In this document: positions 49,414-56,965 of the stretch, piece after piece
How the letters are laid out: each line of letters opens with the position of its first letter
Position numbering within the stretch: the first letter of the stretch is position 1
Source of the DNA: Flavisolibacter ginsenosidimutans
Lineage (GTDB): Bacteria > Bacteroidota > Bacteroidia > Chitinophagales > Chitinophagaceae
Length of the DNA stretch: 64,000 nt
Assembly (NCBI RefSeq): GCF_007970805.1
Contig: NZ_CP042433.1
Span: 4,030,001-4,094,000, forward strand
Direction: 5' to 3'
The notes under the pieces: generated by a model
Told to the model about the DNA's origin: nothing
The model's input: the letters and a program-made list of their open reading frames with translations, nothing else
The model's database searches: none
Translations under genes and position numbers: made by a program

Positions 49414-49458
49414 GTTGTTGGTATGCCGCTTAGACGTGTGTGATGGCGTACCAACAAC
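49414..49458. repeat. REP-type hairpin, copy 1
   Basis: GTTGTTGGT at 49414-49422 is exactly complementary to ACCAACAAC at 49450-49458, preceded by ACGCC. It lies just after the stop codon of the transposase gene. Confidence 0.75.
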
Positions 49459-49473
49459 CAAACAATCACAGAA

Positions 49474-49998
49474 TCAACCCAAGACGTGCGAGAGAAAGCC
49501 CCAGTCATCTTTTCCGCTGTGATAAAACATTGCCGAAGAATACAGGTACTCCTCCGGCCACCGGCAAAGGTTTGCTCTTACCGGGTTTTGATGAATGTAG
49601 GTCAGTTTTTGCCGTATGGTTTTATCGGTGTATAAATCAACAGACAAAGGGTTGCGTTCCCAGAACTGATACATCCGGTCTTTGGCATTCACCCGAAACT
49701 GCTCCAATGCTTTCGGGTGATGACGTTGCAGATCCTCTTTAATGGTTTGTGCAGTAAACTTTAAAAAGTCACGCTGCACGTCCTCGCGTTTATGTCCGTG
49801 GCGCAGTTGCCAGATGAGGTGAAGGTGGTTTTGCATAAGGACGAAGCCGTAAACAACAACCCGGTTATTTTTGACCAAAAAGCGCAGGCTTTCGATAAGG
49901 ATGTCTTTATATTTATCCGGCTTGAGCAGCGGCTTCCACTCCAGGCATGTAGCCGTGAAGAATTGGGCGTGGGCCGTAATTAGTTCCGGTTCTTCCAT
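49474..49998 (-). CDS. REP-associated tyrosine transposase (RAYT, Y1/IS200-like)
   Basis: A 174-residue Y1 transposase. The HUH metal motif is in VLMQNHLHLIWQLRHG, preceded by RFLVKNNRVVVYGF, and the probable catalytic Tyr is in KLTYIHQNPVRANLCRWPEEYLYSS, matching the YxxxNPVRAG-type motif of RAYTs. RAYTs are single-copy genes surrounded by REP palindromes they can mobilise. Here four hairpins with ACGCCGTTGTTGGT arms lie nearby: one just after its stop, two just before its start, one at 54121. Length and motifs look intact. Confidence 0.85.
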   Translation of the reverse strand: MEEPELITAHAQFFTATCLEWKPLLKPDKYKDILIESLRFLVKNNRVVVYGFVLMQNHLHLIWQLRHGHKREDVQRDFLKFTAQTIKEDLQRHHPKALEQFRVNAKDRMYQFWERNPLSVDLYTDKTIRQKLTYIHQNPVRANLCRWPEEYLYSSAMFYHSGKDDWGFLSHVLG

Positions 49999-50026
49999 GT
50001 GGCCTTAAGATAAGGCGTTTTTGCTC

Positions 50027-50143
50027 CTGTTGGTATTGAGGCGCTGGCCTTGTGCGTAGCCCACCAACAGCCGAAGCACGAACGGTCTTCCAGTTCGGGT
50101 TGTTGGTACGCAACCGCACAAAGCAAGGCGGTATACCAACAAC
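50027..50143. repeat. REP-type hairpins, copies 2 and 3
   Basis: An imperfect copy at 50027-50070 (CTGTTGGT/ACCAACAG) and a perfect one at 50099-50143 (GTTGTTGGT/ACCAACAAC with CGGCGT flank), both in the 175 bases upstream of the transposase start. Tandem, as in bacterial REP clusters (BIME/REPIN). Confidence 0.7.
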
Positions 50144-50172
50144 GGCGTGAAAACCATTAAAATCCCAAGACA

Positions 50173-50739
50173 ATGAGGAGATACTTTTTGATATTTTCGT
50201 TTACTGTTTTTGGCTGTGCCTCAAATCAACAACCTGTTAGGCAAAGCGAAGAAGCGAGCGGGAATAACCGTTGCCTTGTTTATCCCAAAGCCATCGACAG
50301 CTTGCAGGTGAAAGACTTATACGATAGTGCTCAATGGTACATCTACACATGGTCTTGTAATCAAAGCTATTTACCGAAAAGCCGCAGTTCAAAATCTGTA
50401 ACATTTGGAGAACTGCCGCTAAAATTTAAAGATCTAAGTCTTAAACACGATACTCTACAATTGAACTTTGATTTTGTAGATGAAAGCGAGGCTTATCCTA
50501 TCCTGCCAAGTATGACAAGAGACAACAAAGAGTTAGTGACAAGCGTAGGCTTTGATATGAAGGCGAGGAAAAGAATTTATATGGGTTCGCCCAACGGTTT
50601 TACTATAGTGGAGAAAGGCATTGCGACTCGTTACGAGAACCCCTTGCAACCGGAAGTATTATCTTACATAAAAGGTAATTGGAACAAACTAAACGACTGC
50701 TTTAAAAGGTTAGGGGAGCTGAAAGGAATAAGGCAATAA
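50173..50739 (+). CDS. Unknown lipoprotein
   Basis: A 188-residue protein with a lipoprotein signal peptide (MRRYFLIFSFTVFGC, lipobox FGC at residues 13-15). The mature part has no recognisable domain; it is polar with beta-like segments (KFKDLSLKHDTLQLNFDFVDE) and ends NKLNDCFKRLGELKG. It lies on the plus strand, opposite to the Rhs fragments, between REP hairpins and a terminator. An additional immunity-type lipoprotein of the Rhs island is possible, with no direct evidence. Confidence 0.65.
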   Translation: MRRYFLIFSFTVFGCASNQQPVRQSEEASGNNRCLVYPKAIDSLQVKDLYDSAQWYIYTWSCNQSYLPKSRSSKSVTFGELPLKFKDLSLKHDTLQLNFDFVDESEAYPILPSMTRDNKELVTSVGFDMKARKRIYMGSPNGFTIVEKGIATRYENPLQPEVLSYIKGNWNKLNDCFKRLGELKGIRQ

Positions 50740-50740
50740 C

Positions 50741-50773
50741 ACAAACGCCGCTCGATGGGCGACGTTTGTTTTG
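50741..50773 (+). terminator. Terminator of the lipoprotein gene
   Basis: Stem ACAAACG/CGTTTGT with inner GCC/GGC pairing, loop CTCGATGG, followed by TTTTG. It begins directly after the stop codon. Confidence 0.8.
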
Positions 50774-50872
50774 ATGGAAAGTACAAGTGGCAACGACGTT
50801 GCCCCTTACTTGTTTTGGGTGGTTTAAGATGACAGGCAGAACTCCACGGAAAGCAGCGCCTTTGCTTATCAA

Positions 50873-51394
50873 TTACAGTTGGATTGATAGTCTGTCCTCA
50901 ATAAATTTTAAAGTCTTCATCCACCTGAACTTTGGTTCTGCATTATAAGATGAACTTATTTTTTGATAGTCCAAGTTTGGGCCAAATGAATATTTGAACT
51001 CAAAGTAAGCTCCTTTAATGTTGCTACTTCTATGGAACAGTATGTTAGTTAACAAGTATGTTCTTGGATTTATAACGACAGGATAGCCTGGCATTTGCTG
51101 CGGGTCTATTTCTAAGTCTTTTTTTGACCAAAAAAGGCTGACAACAATTATAGAGTCTTTTTCACTATAAACACCTCCTAACTCTAGAGTATCATTCGTG
51201 TTCATCCTGTAAGAAAAATAATTCGAAACAGGAACGCAGATTGGCTTGTCTGTGTTATTGTAAATACTAACGCTGTAGTAATTAACTGCGCTTTGGCCTG
51301 ATATTTTTCCTTCTCCTGTTTTAATGATTTTTACTTCTTGGGACAACGCAACATTGCAAAGCAACAATAGAAGCGGAACGATTTTAATTGTCAT
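50873..51394 (-). CDS. Exported protein downstream of Rhs fragment 1 (candidate immunity)
   Basis: A 173-residue protein with a signal peptide (MTIKIVPLLLLLCNVALSQE). The rest is a beta-rich single domain (SVSIYNNTDKPICVPVSNYFSYRM, IIVVSLFWSKKDLEIDPQQM). No family recognised. It starts 3 bases after the stop codon of the Rhs fragment, the position where Rhs and other polymorphic toxin systems encode immunity proteins. An exported location would fit a toxin acting in the periplasm. Confidence 0.6.
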   Translation of the reverse strand: MTIKIVPLLLLLCNVALSQEVKIIKTGEGKISGQSAVNYYSVSIYNNTDKPICVPVSNYFSYRMNTNDTLELGGVYSEKDSIIVVSLFWSKKDLEIDPQQMPGYPVVINPRTYLLTNILFHRSSNIKGAYFEFKYSFGPNLDYQKISSSYNAEPKFRWMKTLKFIEDRLSIQL

Positions 51395-51397
51395 AGC

Positions 51398-52345
51398 TTA
51401 TTGTTTAGGGTGACCAACATCATAAGACCTTAACGGCATGTTGTTGAGTTTTCGAACTTGATTTTCATAATCTATTGTTGCACTCTTCTGCTGATTACCT
51501 ATCTTTTTAACATCCCTATAAACAAAGTGACCGAAGGCTTCGTGGAAAAGTACCGCAAAATTGGGGTCACTGATTTGACTTCCGTTTTGCCCGTCTACTG
51601 TTTCGGTGCTTGCCTGACGTTGAATAAAAACATTGGTTGTGTTATTTGCGGCATCACGTGCTAATGTCACTCCGCCTCCGCTACCTGCAGCAGTTACAGC
51701 ACCTGGATCTGTGTCTCTTTCATAAATTGGCTTTCCCTGTTTGTCATACCCCGTGATTTTGATATAAACTCCTTTGGGGTCTATGGGATTTCGATCTACT
51801 ACTTGGTCTTTATCTACTACCGAAACAACAGCGTTTTCAGTTGCATTGATTGCCTGCACAACGTTACCGGCAACATCTTTTTGATCGCTAGATAATTTAT
51901 TTAGCCTGGACTGATTTACCGTTAATACTCCCTGTTTGTTAAAAGAAAATGGATTAGTCTGTCCTTTCTTTAAGTTCAACCCTTGTGTAATCCACTTTAA
52001 AATCGCAGCTCCTAAAGCGGCGTTAGGGCTCCTTACAGTATCTCCCAACATATCAAAATTTCTAATTGGATTGTTTCCCATTGCTGAATAAGGACTTTCC
52101 TCAAAAGAAGGCTTGGGGTCTATCTGCCACCACCGACCTAACTGTGGATCATGGCTGCGGTAGAATGTTTCGCCAATATCTAAATCAAAGTCTGTGTTCA
52201 ATTCTATCCCGTTATATTTCTTCTTATTCTCCAAGCCTCCCGCCGCTTTACTACTTATTCCTGCCATTGTTAATCCGAACGGATAATAATGTCCCCGTCG
52301 ATCTTGTGGAACAAATTCGCAAATCCTACGTCCTGTTTTTGAAGA
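51398..52345 (-). pseudogene. Rhs-core fragment 1 with zincin-like (HEAFGH) tail
   Basis: The frame is open from 52345 with no start codon before 52267. It reads RICEFVPQDRRGHYYPFGLT and then MAGISSKAAGGLENKKKYNG, then FYRSHDPQLGRWWQIDPKP and YSAMGNNPIRNFDMLGD, the C-terminal Rhs-associated core. After this core a variable tail of about 200 residues contains FAVLFHEAFGHFVYRD, an HExxxH zinc-protease-like site, followed by DYENQVRKLNNMPLRSYD, which recalls M91-type effector proteases. The Rhs shell is missing, so this is an orphan toxin cassette that could serve after recombination with a full Rhs gene. If translated, it would start at 52267. Confidence 0.75.
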
Positions 52346-52381
52346 TTAAAGTTTTAATCAAAAGCGTTCGCAAATAAGATT

Positions 52382-52804
52382 TTATTCGCAGATAAAATCA
52401 ACATCAGTAAATAAAGCAGATTTAGTATAAAATTTGGCGTAACACTTATCCGCATCTTTAACGAGGCTTCCATCTTTACACAGGCAATCGAAATAGTAAA
52501 TCAAAACAAAATTGTCATTATTTTCTTGTACTTCATTAGGTGTACCAAGATTCTGATACAAGGTTGCCTTTGTTATAACGGAATCTTTCTTTAAAAACCG
52601 AATAATTGTCTCGCCTTTTTCTCTCGTTCGCAATTTCAAGCAACCGACACTATCTTTTTTCCAATCATCAACATACTTTACAAGCGTGTCATTTGTCTGG
52701 GGATTTGCAGCGCTTTCTTGTACCGCATTAATTTGATGCGAAGTACAACTGAATGAAAATGATAAAAGAAGCAACGGGAATAAATTAATTGCCATTCTGA
52801 TCAT
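52382..52804 (-). CDS. Lipoprotein overlapping Rhs fragment 2 (candidate immunity)
   Basis: A 140-residue predicted lipoprotein (hydrophobic start FPLLLLSFSFSC, lipobox SFSC). The mature part has 4-5 Cys (FDCLCKDGSLVKDADKCYAKF and the C-terminal FICE). No family recognised. It overlaps the end of the Rhs-metzincin gene by 20 bases, typical of toxin-immunity coupling; a lipoprotein immunity would neutralise a toxin in the periplasm. A start at the second Met (MAINLF) is also possible. Confidence 0.65.
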   Translation of the reverse strand: MIRMAINLFPLLLLSFSFSCTSHQINAVQESAANPQTNDTLVKYVDDWKKDSVGCLKLRTREKGETIIRFLKKDSVITKATLYQNLGTPNEVQENNDNFVLIYYFDCLCKDGSLVKDADKCYAKFYTKSALFTDVDFICE

Positions 52805-53702
52805 AAATTCTATTTGTTATGTGTCCTATATCAGCATGTCCATTAGCATCGAATGTCACATTACTAAATACACTGCTTATGTTCTGTTGGTTTACTCTTC
52901 GAAAATTAGGGTCAATATCATTACTTGGCCCGACTTTCGACCATCTCGGATTTACTTGAGTGTTTCTAGCAGTCATAATATCGGGTCTATCATTAGGCGT
53001 TTGGCCGCTATTTGTGTGTTGCAATCCCATAAGATGTCCATCCTCATGAGAGGGTGTAGTGGAACCCCCTAAATCATCTTGCGTGTTTAAAACACCTGCG
53101 TTACCTCCAACTTGCGAAAAACTGCTTGCAGTACCTAGATCTTCGACTCTATAGAAGTTATTTTTTATATCCTTGTTCGTGCTCGCCATTTTCTTTGCAT
53201 CCGCTACAGATACTGTTTCATACGTAATTCTGAATTTAACTTTGTATGTTACTCCTCCTTCCTTAACCTTTCCGTGTGCACCATTCCATTGTGATGCTAT
53301 TCCAGTGGCAATTTTACCAGACAACTTTGAATTTGCCTTTGAGCCATAAAAAACGAAATGCTGTTCAACTGTAATCGTTTTATTCTTTTTATCCAATGTG
53401 ACATCTCCCGACCGTCCATCGAGATCAATATGTTTTACAGGTTCATCATAAGTATATGTGTAAGGAGACCATTCATAAAATTTCTCTGCCAAAGGATCGG
53501 GGTTATGCCAAACACCCAATTGCGGATCGTACATTCTTGCTCCGTAATCTAGCCAATCAAGCCCGCTTCCATCGGTAAATTCTTCCTCCTGCTCTTCTTT
53601 CCCATTATATTTTTTTCTATTTCGTAACGACCTCGCCGCTTTACTGGATATCCCGGCCATGGTAAGTCCGAACGGATAATAATGGGTTAAATACTCACAC
53701 AC
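52785..53702 (-). CDS. Rhs-core fragment 2 fused to a metzincin-like metalloprotease domain
   Basis: A 305-residue protein. Residues 1-95 are the Rhs-associated core (HYYPFGLTMAGISSKAARSL, KKYNGKEEQEEEF, WLDYGARMYDPQLGVWHNPDPLAEKFYEWSPYTYTYDEP and HIDLDGR). The tail has STTPSHEDGHLMGLQHTNSG near residue 225, an HExxHxxGxxH metzincin zinc site, in the sequence STTPSHEDGHLMGLQH. About 35 residues later comes DIMTARNTQVNPRW, where a Met-turn is expected. The start is GTG at 53702; the frame remains open upstream to about 53814 with no Rhs shell, so it is a detached toxin cassette. The lipoprotein overlapping its 3' end is the likely immunity. Confidence 0.8.
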   Translation of the reverse strand: MCEYLTHYYPFGLTMAGISSKAARSLRNRKKYNGKEEQEEEFTDGSGLDWLDYGARMYDPQLGVWHNPDPLAEKFYEWSPYTYTYDEPVKHIDLDGRSGDVTLDKKNKTITVEQHFVFYGSKANSKLSGKIATGIASQWNGAHGKVKEGGVTYKVKFRITYETVSVADAKKMASTNKDIKNNFYRVEDLGTASSFSQVGGNAGVLNTQDDLGGSTTPSHEDGHLMGLQHTNSGQTPNDRPDIMTARNTQVNPRWSKVGPSNDIDPNFRRVNQQNISSVFSNVTFDANGHADIGHITNRIYDQNGN

Positions 53703-53823
53703 CTGTAGTTGCTAGATTTCTGTGGCTTTGGTATTTAATCGGTGTAATATCCCTTGTTTTGCCCGCCTTGGGAATACAATAACTGTTCAAATTGCGGCGT
53801 ATGGAACGACCTTTTGTGTTAAA

Positions 53824-54024
53824 TCAGTTTGATGCTTTCTTCCAGAACAGCCTAATGATTAAAATTATTGGGATAACCACGCAGGTCAATAACAACAGTC
53901 CAAATATCCAATCCTCTACCATGTAAGGCCTAAACATTATTCTCCCATGTGAGCCTGACAACCAAAAGGCATATATCACAAAGCCCATAACCAGGCATAC
54001 AATTATCATTATGACTGACTTCAT
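53824..54024 (-). CDS. Small two-helix membrane protein
   Basis: A 66-residue protein with helices SVIMIIVCLVMGFVIYAFWLS and WIFGLLLLTCVVIPIILIIRLF joined by a short polar loop, basic at the C-terminus. No family recognised. It is the last gene of the island before fadD and could belong to the Rhs cassettes or be an unrelated small gene. Confidence 0.5.
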   Translation of the reverse strand: MKSVIMIIVCLVMGFVIYAFWLSGSHGRIMFRPYMVEDWIFGLLLLTCVVIPIILIIRLFWKKASN

Positions 54025-54120
54025 TTTCTAGAATTTGTTGTTTTAACCTCATTCACATTCTGTTCTCTCATTGCTTTAACAAGCGCACTTGTAAAAAGCT
54101 TAAACTGGTCGTTTTACGCC

Positions 54121-54167
54121 GTTGTTGGTGTTGAAGCAAAGGCTCTGCAGCGAAGCCCACCAACAAC
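54121..54167. repeat. REP-type hairpin, copy 4
   Basis: GTTGTTGGT at 54121-54129 pairs with ACCAACAAC at 54159-54167, again preceded by ACGCC. It lies 45 bases from the fadD stop codon, at the right edge of the island. Confidence 0.75.
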
Positions 54168-54211
54168 CAGAAAAACAAGTGAAACAACTTTACGTCCTTT
54201 AAGCTCCTTCC

Positions 54212-56008
54212 TCAAGAATAAATCTTCCTCACCGCTTCACTCCTTCTTTCCATAATCACTTTTCTCCGCAGCTTACCAAGGCCTGGCGTTATCTCGCCGT
54301 TGTCCAAACTAAACGATGACGAAAGCAATTCAAATTTTTTCACTTGCTCCACCTGGTTAAAGTGTTTGTTCATCTCGTCCACAATCTTTTTATACTGCTC
54401 GTGCACTTTTGGATGATGCACCAAACTCTGGTCGTCGCCTCCAACCTCAATGCCTTGTGCTTTTGCCCAATCGCTCAACACGGGAAGGCAGGGAACAATC
54501 AACGCTCCTGTAAATTTTTCACCGGCGCCCACCACCATCACTTGCTCTACAAAAGGCGATTCGGCCAGCTTGTTTTCAATGGGCTGCGGCGCCACGTATT
54601 TGCCGCCCGATGTTTTGAAGATTTCTTTTTTGCGGTCGGTGATTTTTAAAAACTTGTTGTTCACTAACGTGCCGATGTCACCGGTGTGCAGCCAGCCGTC
54701 AATAACAGTTTCGGCGCTTAAATCGGGACGCTTGTAATAACCCATCATCACGTTGGGCCCTTTGCAAAGCACTTCGCCGTCTTCGGCAATCTTCACCGTC
54801 ACGCCGTCAATGATGGGCCCAACGGTCCCAAACATCCAAGCCTCTTCCCTCAATTGATTCACGCTAATCACCGGCGATGATTCCGTTTGTCCATAGCCTT
54901 CTAAAATGGGAATACCCGCCGCAGAAAAAATGCGCAGCAACCGAACCTGGCAAGCCGCCGCACCGGTTACGATGCATTTAATTTCTCCGCCCAAACCTTC
55001 GCGCCATTTGCTGAACACAATCTTGTTGGCAAGCGAAAGTTTTGTGCGATAACCGATGCTTCCTTTTTGTTGAATGTCGTAGCCCTCGCCAAGTTTCAAA
55101 GCCCAAAAGAAAAGCTTCTTCCTGATGCCTTTTTGTTCCATGCCTTTGGCAAGAATTCGTTCGTAAACTTTTTCAAGCAAACGCGGAACGGTGGTAAACA
55201 TGTGCGGTTTTACTTCGCGAATGTTCTCGCCAAGGGTATCCAGACTTTCCGCGTAATGAATGGACGCGCCGGCAAACAAGTACACGTAGGTTACCATCCG
55301 TTCGAAGATGTGATTGAGCGGCAAAAAGCTCAACACCTTTGTGCCAATGCCGATGGGAAAAGTCGGCAGTGTACTCATCACATTGCTCAACACATTGTGG
55401 TGCGAAAGCATGACACCTTTCGGTGTGCCCGTTGTACCTGAAGTATAAATGATGGTAAAAAGATCTTCGGTGTTTATTTTTTTTGACGCTTCTCCGGTTG
55501 CGATAAAATGCTCCTGCTTTCCGAGTGGCAGAATCTCGCTCCAGTGTCGGAAGCCGTCTGTGTGTTCGAAGGCGTAAACTTCCTGCACGGTTGGTGTACC
55601 GGACAGCACTTCTTTTATCTTCTCGCTTAATTCACCGTCGTTGATGAAAATGAATTTGGCCCTCGTATCGTTGATGATAAAGCTGATGTCGGAAGCAATG
55701 GCCGTGGGATAAATGGGAATGAGCACGGCACCAATTTGCTGCACGGCCAAATCGAGAAAAACCCATTCGGGACGGTTCTTCGAAATGATCGCAATCTTGT
55801 CGCGGCCTTCCACGCTCATGTCGCCGCTGCTTACACCAAGGGCAATTAAACCGGCACTTAATTTATCAACGATGTTCTTTACATCCTGCGTGCTGTAGCT
55901 GCGCCATTGGCCGGCTTCCTTTGCCGCAAGCGTTGTTTGCACGCCCCCTTTCTGCAACTGCAAATGAAGGCAATCAAATAGCCGGTGAGGTTTGTTCATA
56001 TTCGCCAT
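54212..56008 (-). CDS. fadD: Long-chain fatty acid--CoA ligase
   Basis: A 598-residue AMP-forming acyl-CoA synthetase activating fatty acids with ATP and CoA. The P-loop-like motif is IIYTSGTTGTPKGVMLSHHN near residue 190; the adenylate motif is LEGYGQTESSPVISVNQ near 370; then GWLHTGDIGTLVNNKFLKITDRKKEIFKTSGGKYVAPQPIENKL with the hinge Asp and catalytic Lys region. This is the long-chain type with a 60-residue extended N-terminus (HRLFDCLHLQLQKGGVQTTL). The last 28 codons exist again at 49319-49404, showing that its 3' end was duplicated when the neighbouring island formed. The start could be either of the first two Met residues. Confidence 0.93.
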   Translation of the reverse strand: MANMNKPHRLFDCLHLQLQKGGVQTTLAAKEAGQWRSYSTQDVKNIVDKLSAGLIALGVSSGDMSVEGRDKIAIISKNRPEWVFLDLAVQQIGAVLIPIYPTAIASDISFIINDTRAKFIFINDGELSEKIKEVLSGTPTVQEVYAFEHTDGFRHWSEILPLGKQEHFIATGEASKKINTEDLFTIIYTSGTTGTPKGVMLSHHNVLSNVMSTLPTFPIGIGTKVLSFLPLNHIFERMVTYVYLFAGASIHYAESLDTLGENIREVKPHMFTTVPRLLEKVYERILAKGMEQKGIRKKLFFWALKLGEGYDIQQKGSIGYRTKLSLANKIVFSKWREGLGGEIKCIVTGAAACQVRLLRIFSAAGIPILEGYGQTESSPVISVNQLREEAWMFGTVGPIIDGVTVKIAEDGEVLCKGPNVMMGYYKRPDLSAETVIDGWLHTGDIGTLVNNKFLKITDRKKEIFKTSGGKYVAPQPIENKLAESPFVEQVMVVGAGEKFTGALIVPCLPVLSDWAKAQGIEVGGDDQSLVHHPKVHEQYKKIVDEMNKHFNQVEQVKKFELLSSSFSLDNGEITPGLGKLRRKVIMERRSEAVRKIYS

Positions 56009-56154
56009 ACTTATGCGTACAAATTAAACAAATAGAAAAGAATGAAAAGAGAATTTTCGGGTCTTGCTTGCAGGTCATAAAACAGGAACGAAAAAGTGGA
56101 TGAAGAAAGGTTTTGCGCTGCTGCGTGAAACTCTCTCGTTGTAGTTTCGTTCGC

Positions 56155-56802
56155 ATGACAGAAGAAATATTGGTGCTGGCAAAGAAGGTTTGGAACTATC
56201 ATTTACTGCATGATGCTTTGGTAAAATCCGATTGCATTCTTGTTTTAGGAAGTCACGACACAAGAGTAGCGGAACGAGGCGCAGAACTTTATCTGCAAGG
56301 CTTCGCGCCGTTCATTGTCATGTCCGGTGGTTTGGGACGACTCACGAAAGAATCATTCACGCAACCCGAAGCATTTTTATTTGCTCAAATAGCAATGAAA
56401 CACGGCGTACCCAAAGAAGCGATTCTAATTGAAGACAAGTCAACAAATACCGGTGAGAACGTTATTTTCAGCCGAAAGCTTCTCATTGCCAACGGCTGTC
56501 ATCCGTCATCTGTCATCTTGGTACAGAAGCCCTACATGGAGCGTCGCAGCTTTGCTACGTTCAAAAAGATTTGGCCCGAACCAAACGTTTGCGTGACCTC
56601 GCCGCAAATTTCATTTGAAGATTATCCCACACCTTCCTTGCCGATGGAAAAAGTCATCAACGTCATGGTTGGCGATTTGCAACGGATAAAGTTGTACGCT
56701 GAAAAAGGTTTTCAAATTTACCAGGCCATTCCTGATGATGTTTGGCAAGCGTTTGAACGACTTGTGCAGCTTGGGTTTGATGAGCAGTTAATTCAATTAT
56801 GA
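56155..56802 (+). CDS. YdcF/SanA-like family protein (DUF218)
   Basis: A 215-residue DUF218 protein without signal peptide. The motifs are CILVLGSHDTRVAERGAELYLQG (DUF218 strand-loop), FIVMSGGLGRLTKESFTQPEAFLF (Ser-Gly-Gly), ILIEDKSTNTGENVIFSRKLL (acidic residue plus Ser-Thr-Asn-Thr-x-Glu-Asn) and ILVQKPYMERRSFATFK (Arg). The family binds nucleotide-like ligands (YdcF binds SAM) and the extracytoplasmic branch affects envelope permeability; this one looks cytoplasmic. The ATG at 56155 gives the family start; an upstream extension of 14 residues is Cys/Arg-rich and unlikely. The 3' end contains the first heptamer-period step. Confidence 0.87.
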   Translation: MTEEILVLAKKVWNYHLLHDALVKSDCILVLGSHDTRVAERGAELYLQGFAPFIVMSGGLGRLTKESFTQPEAFLFAQIAMKHGVPKEAILIEDKSTNTGENVIFSRKLLIANGCHPSSVILVQKPYMERRSFATFKKIWPEPNVCVTSPQISFEDYPTPSLPMEKVINVMVGDLQRIKLYAEKGFQIYQAIPDDVWQAFERLVQLGFDEQLIQL

Positions 56803-56965
56803 GTTAAGAATGATGAATGTCGTGAAAAATTATTTTGAATATTAAATTGGCAGAGTTGCACACTTTCGATGCCAATCTAAAAAACAACAATTCACCACGT
56901 CATTCAGAATTTCGAACAGAAACACCCCGCATTCATCATTCTTAACTCATAATTCTAAACTCTAT
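56796..56965. repeat. Inverted pair of heptamer-period arms, locus I
   Basis: Left arm 56796-56823 steps TGAGTTA, AGAATGA, TGAATGT. Right arm 56930-56965 is its inverse complement (CATTCAT, CATTCTT, AACTCAT, AATTCTA, AACTCTA). The left arm contains the YdcF stop codon and the right arm runs into the stop codon of the GH2-GH53 gene. Confidence 0.85.
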
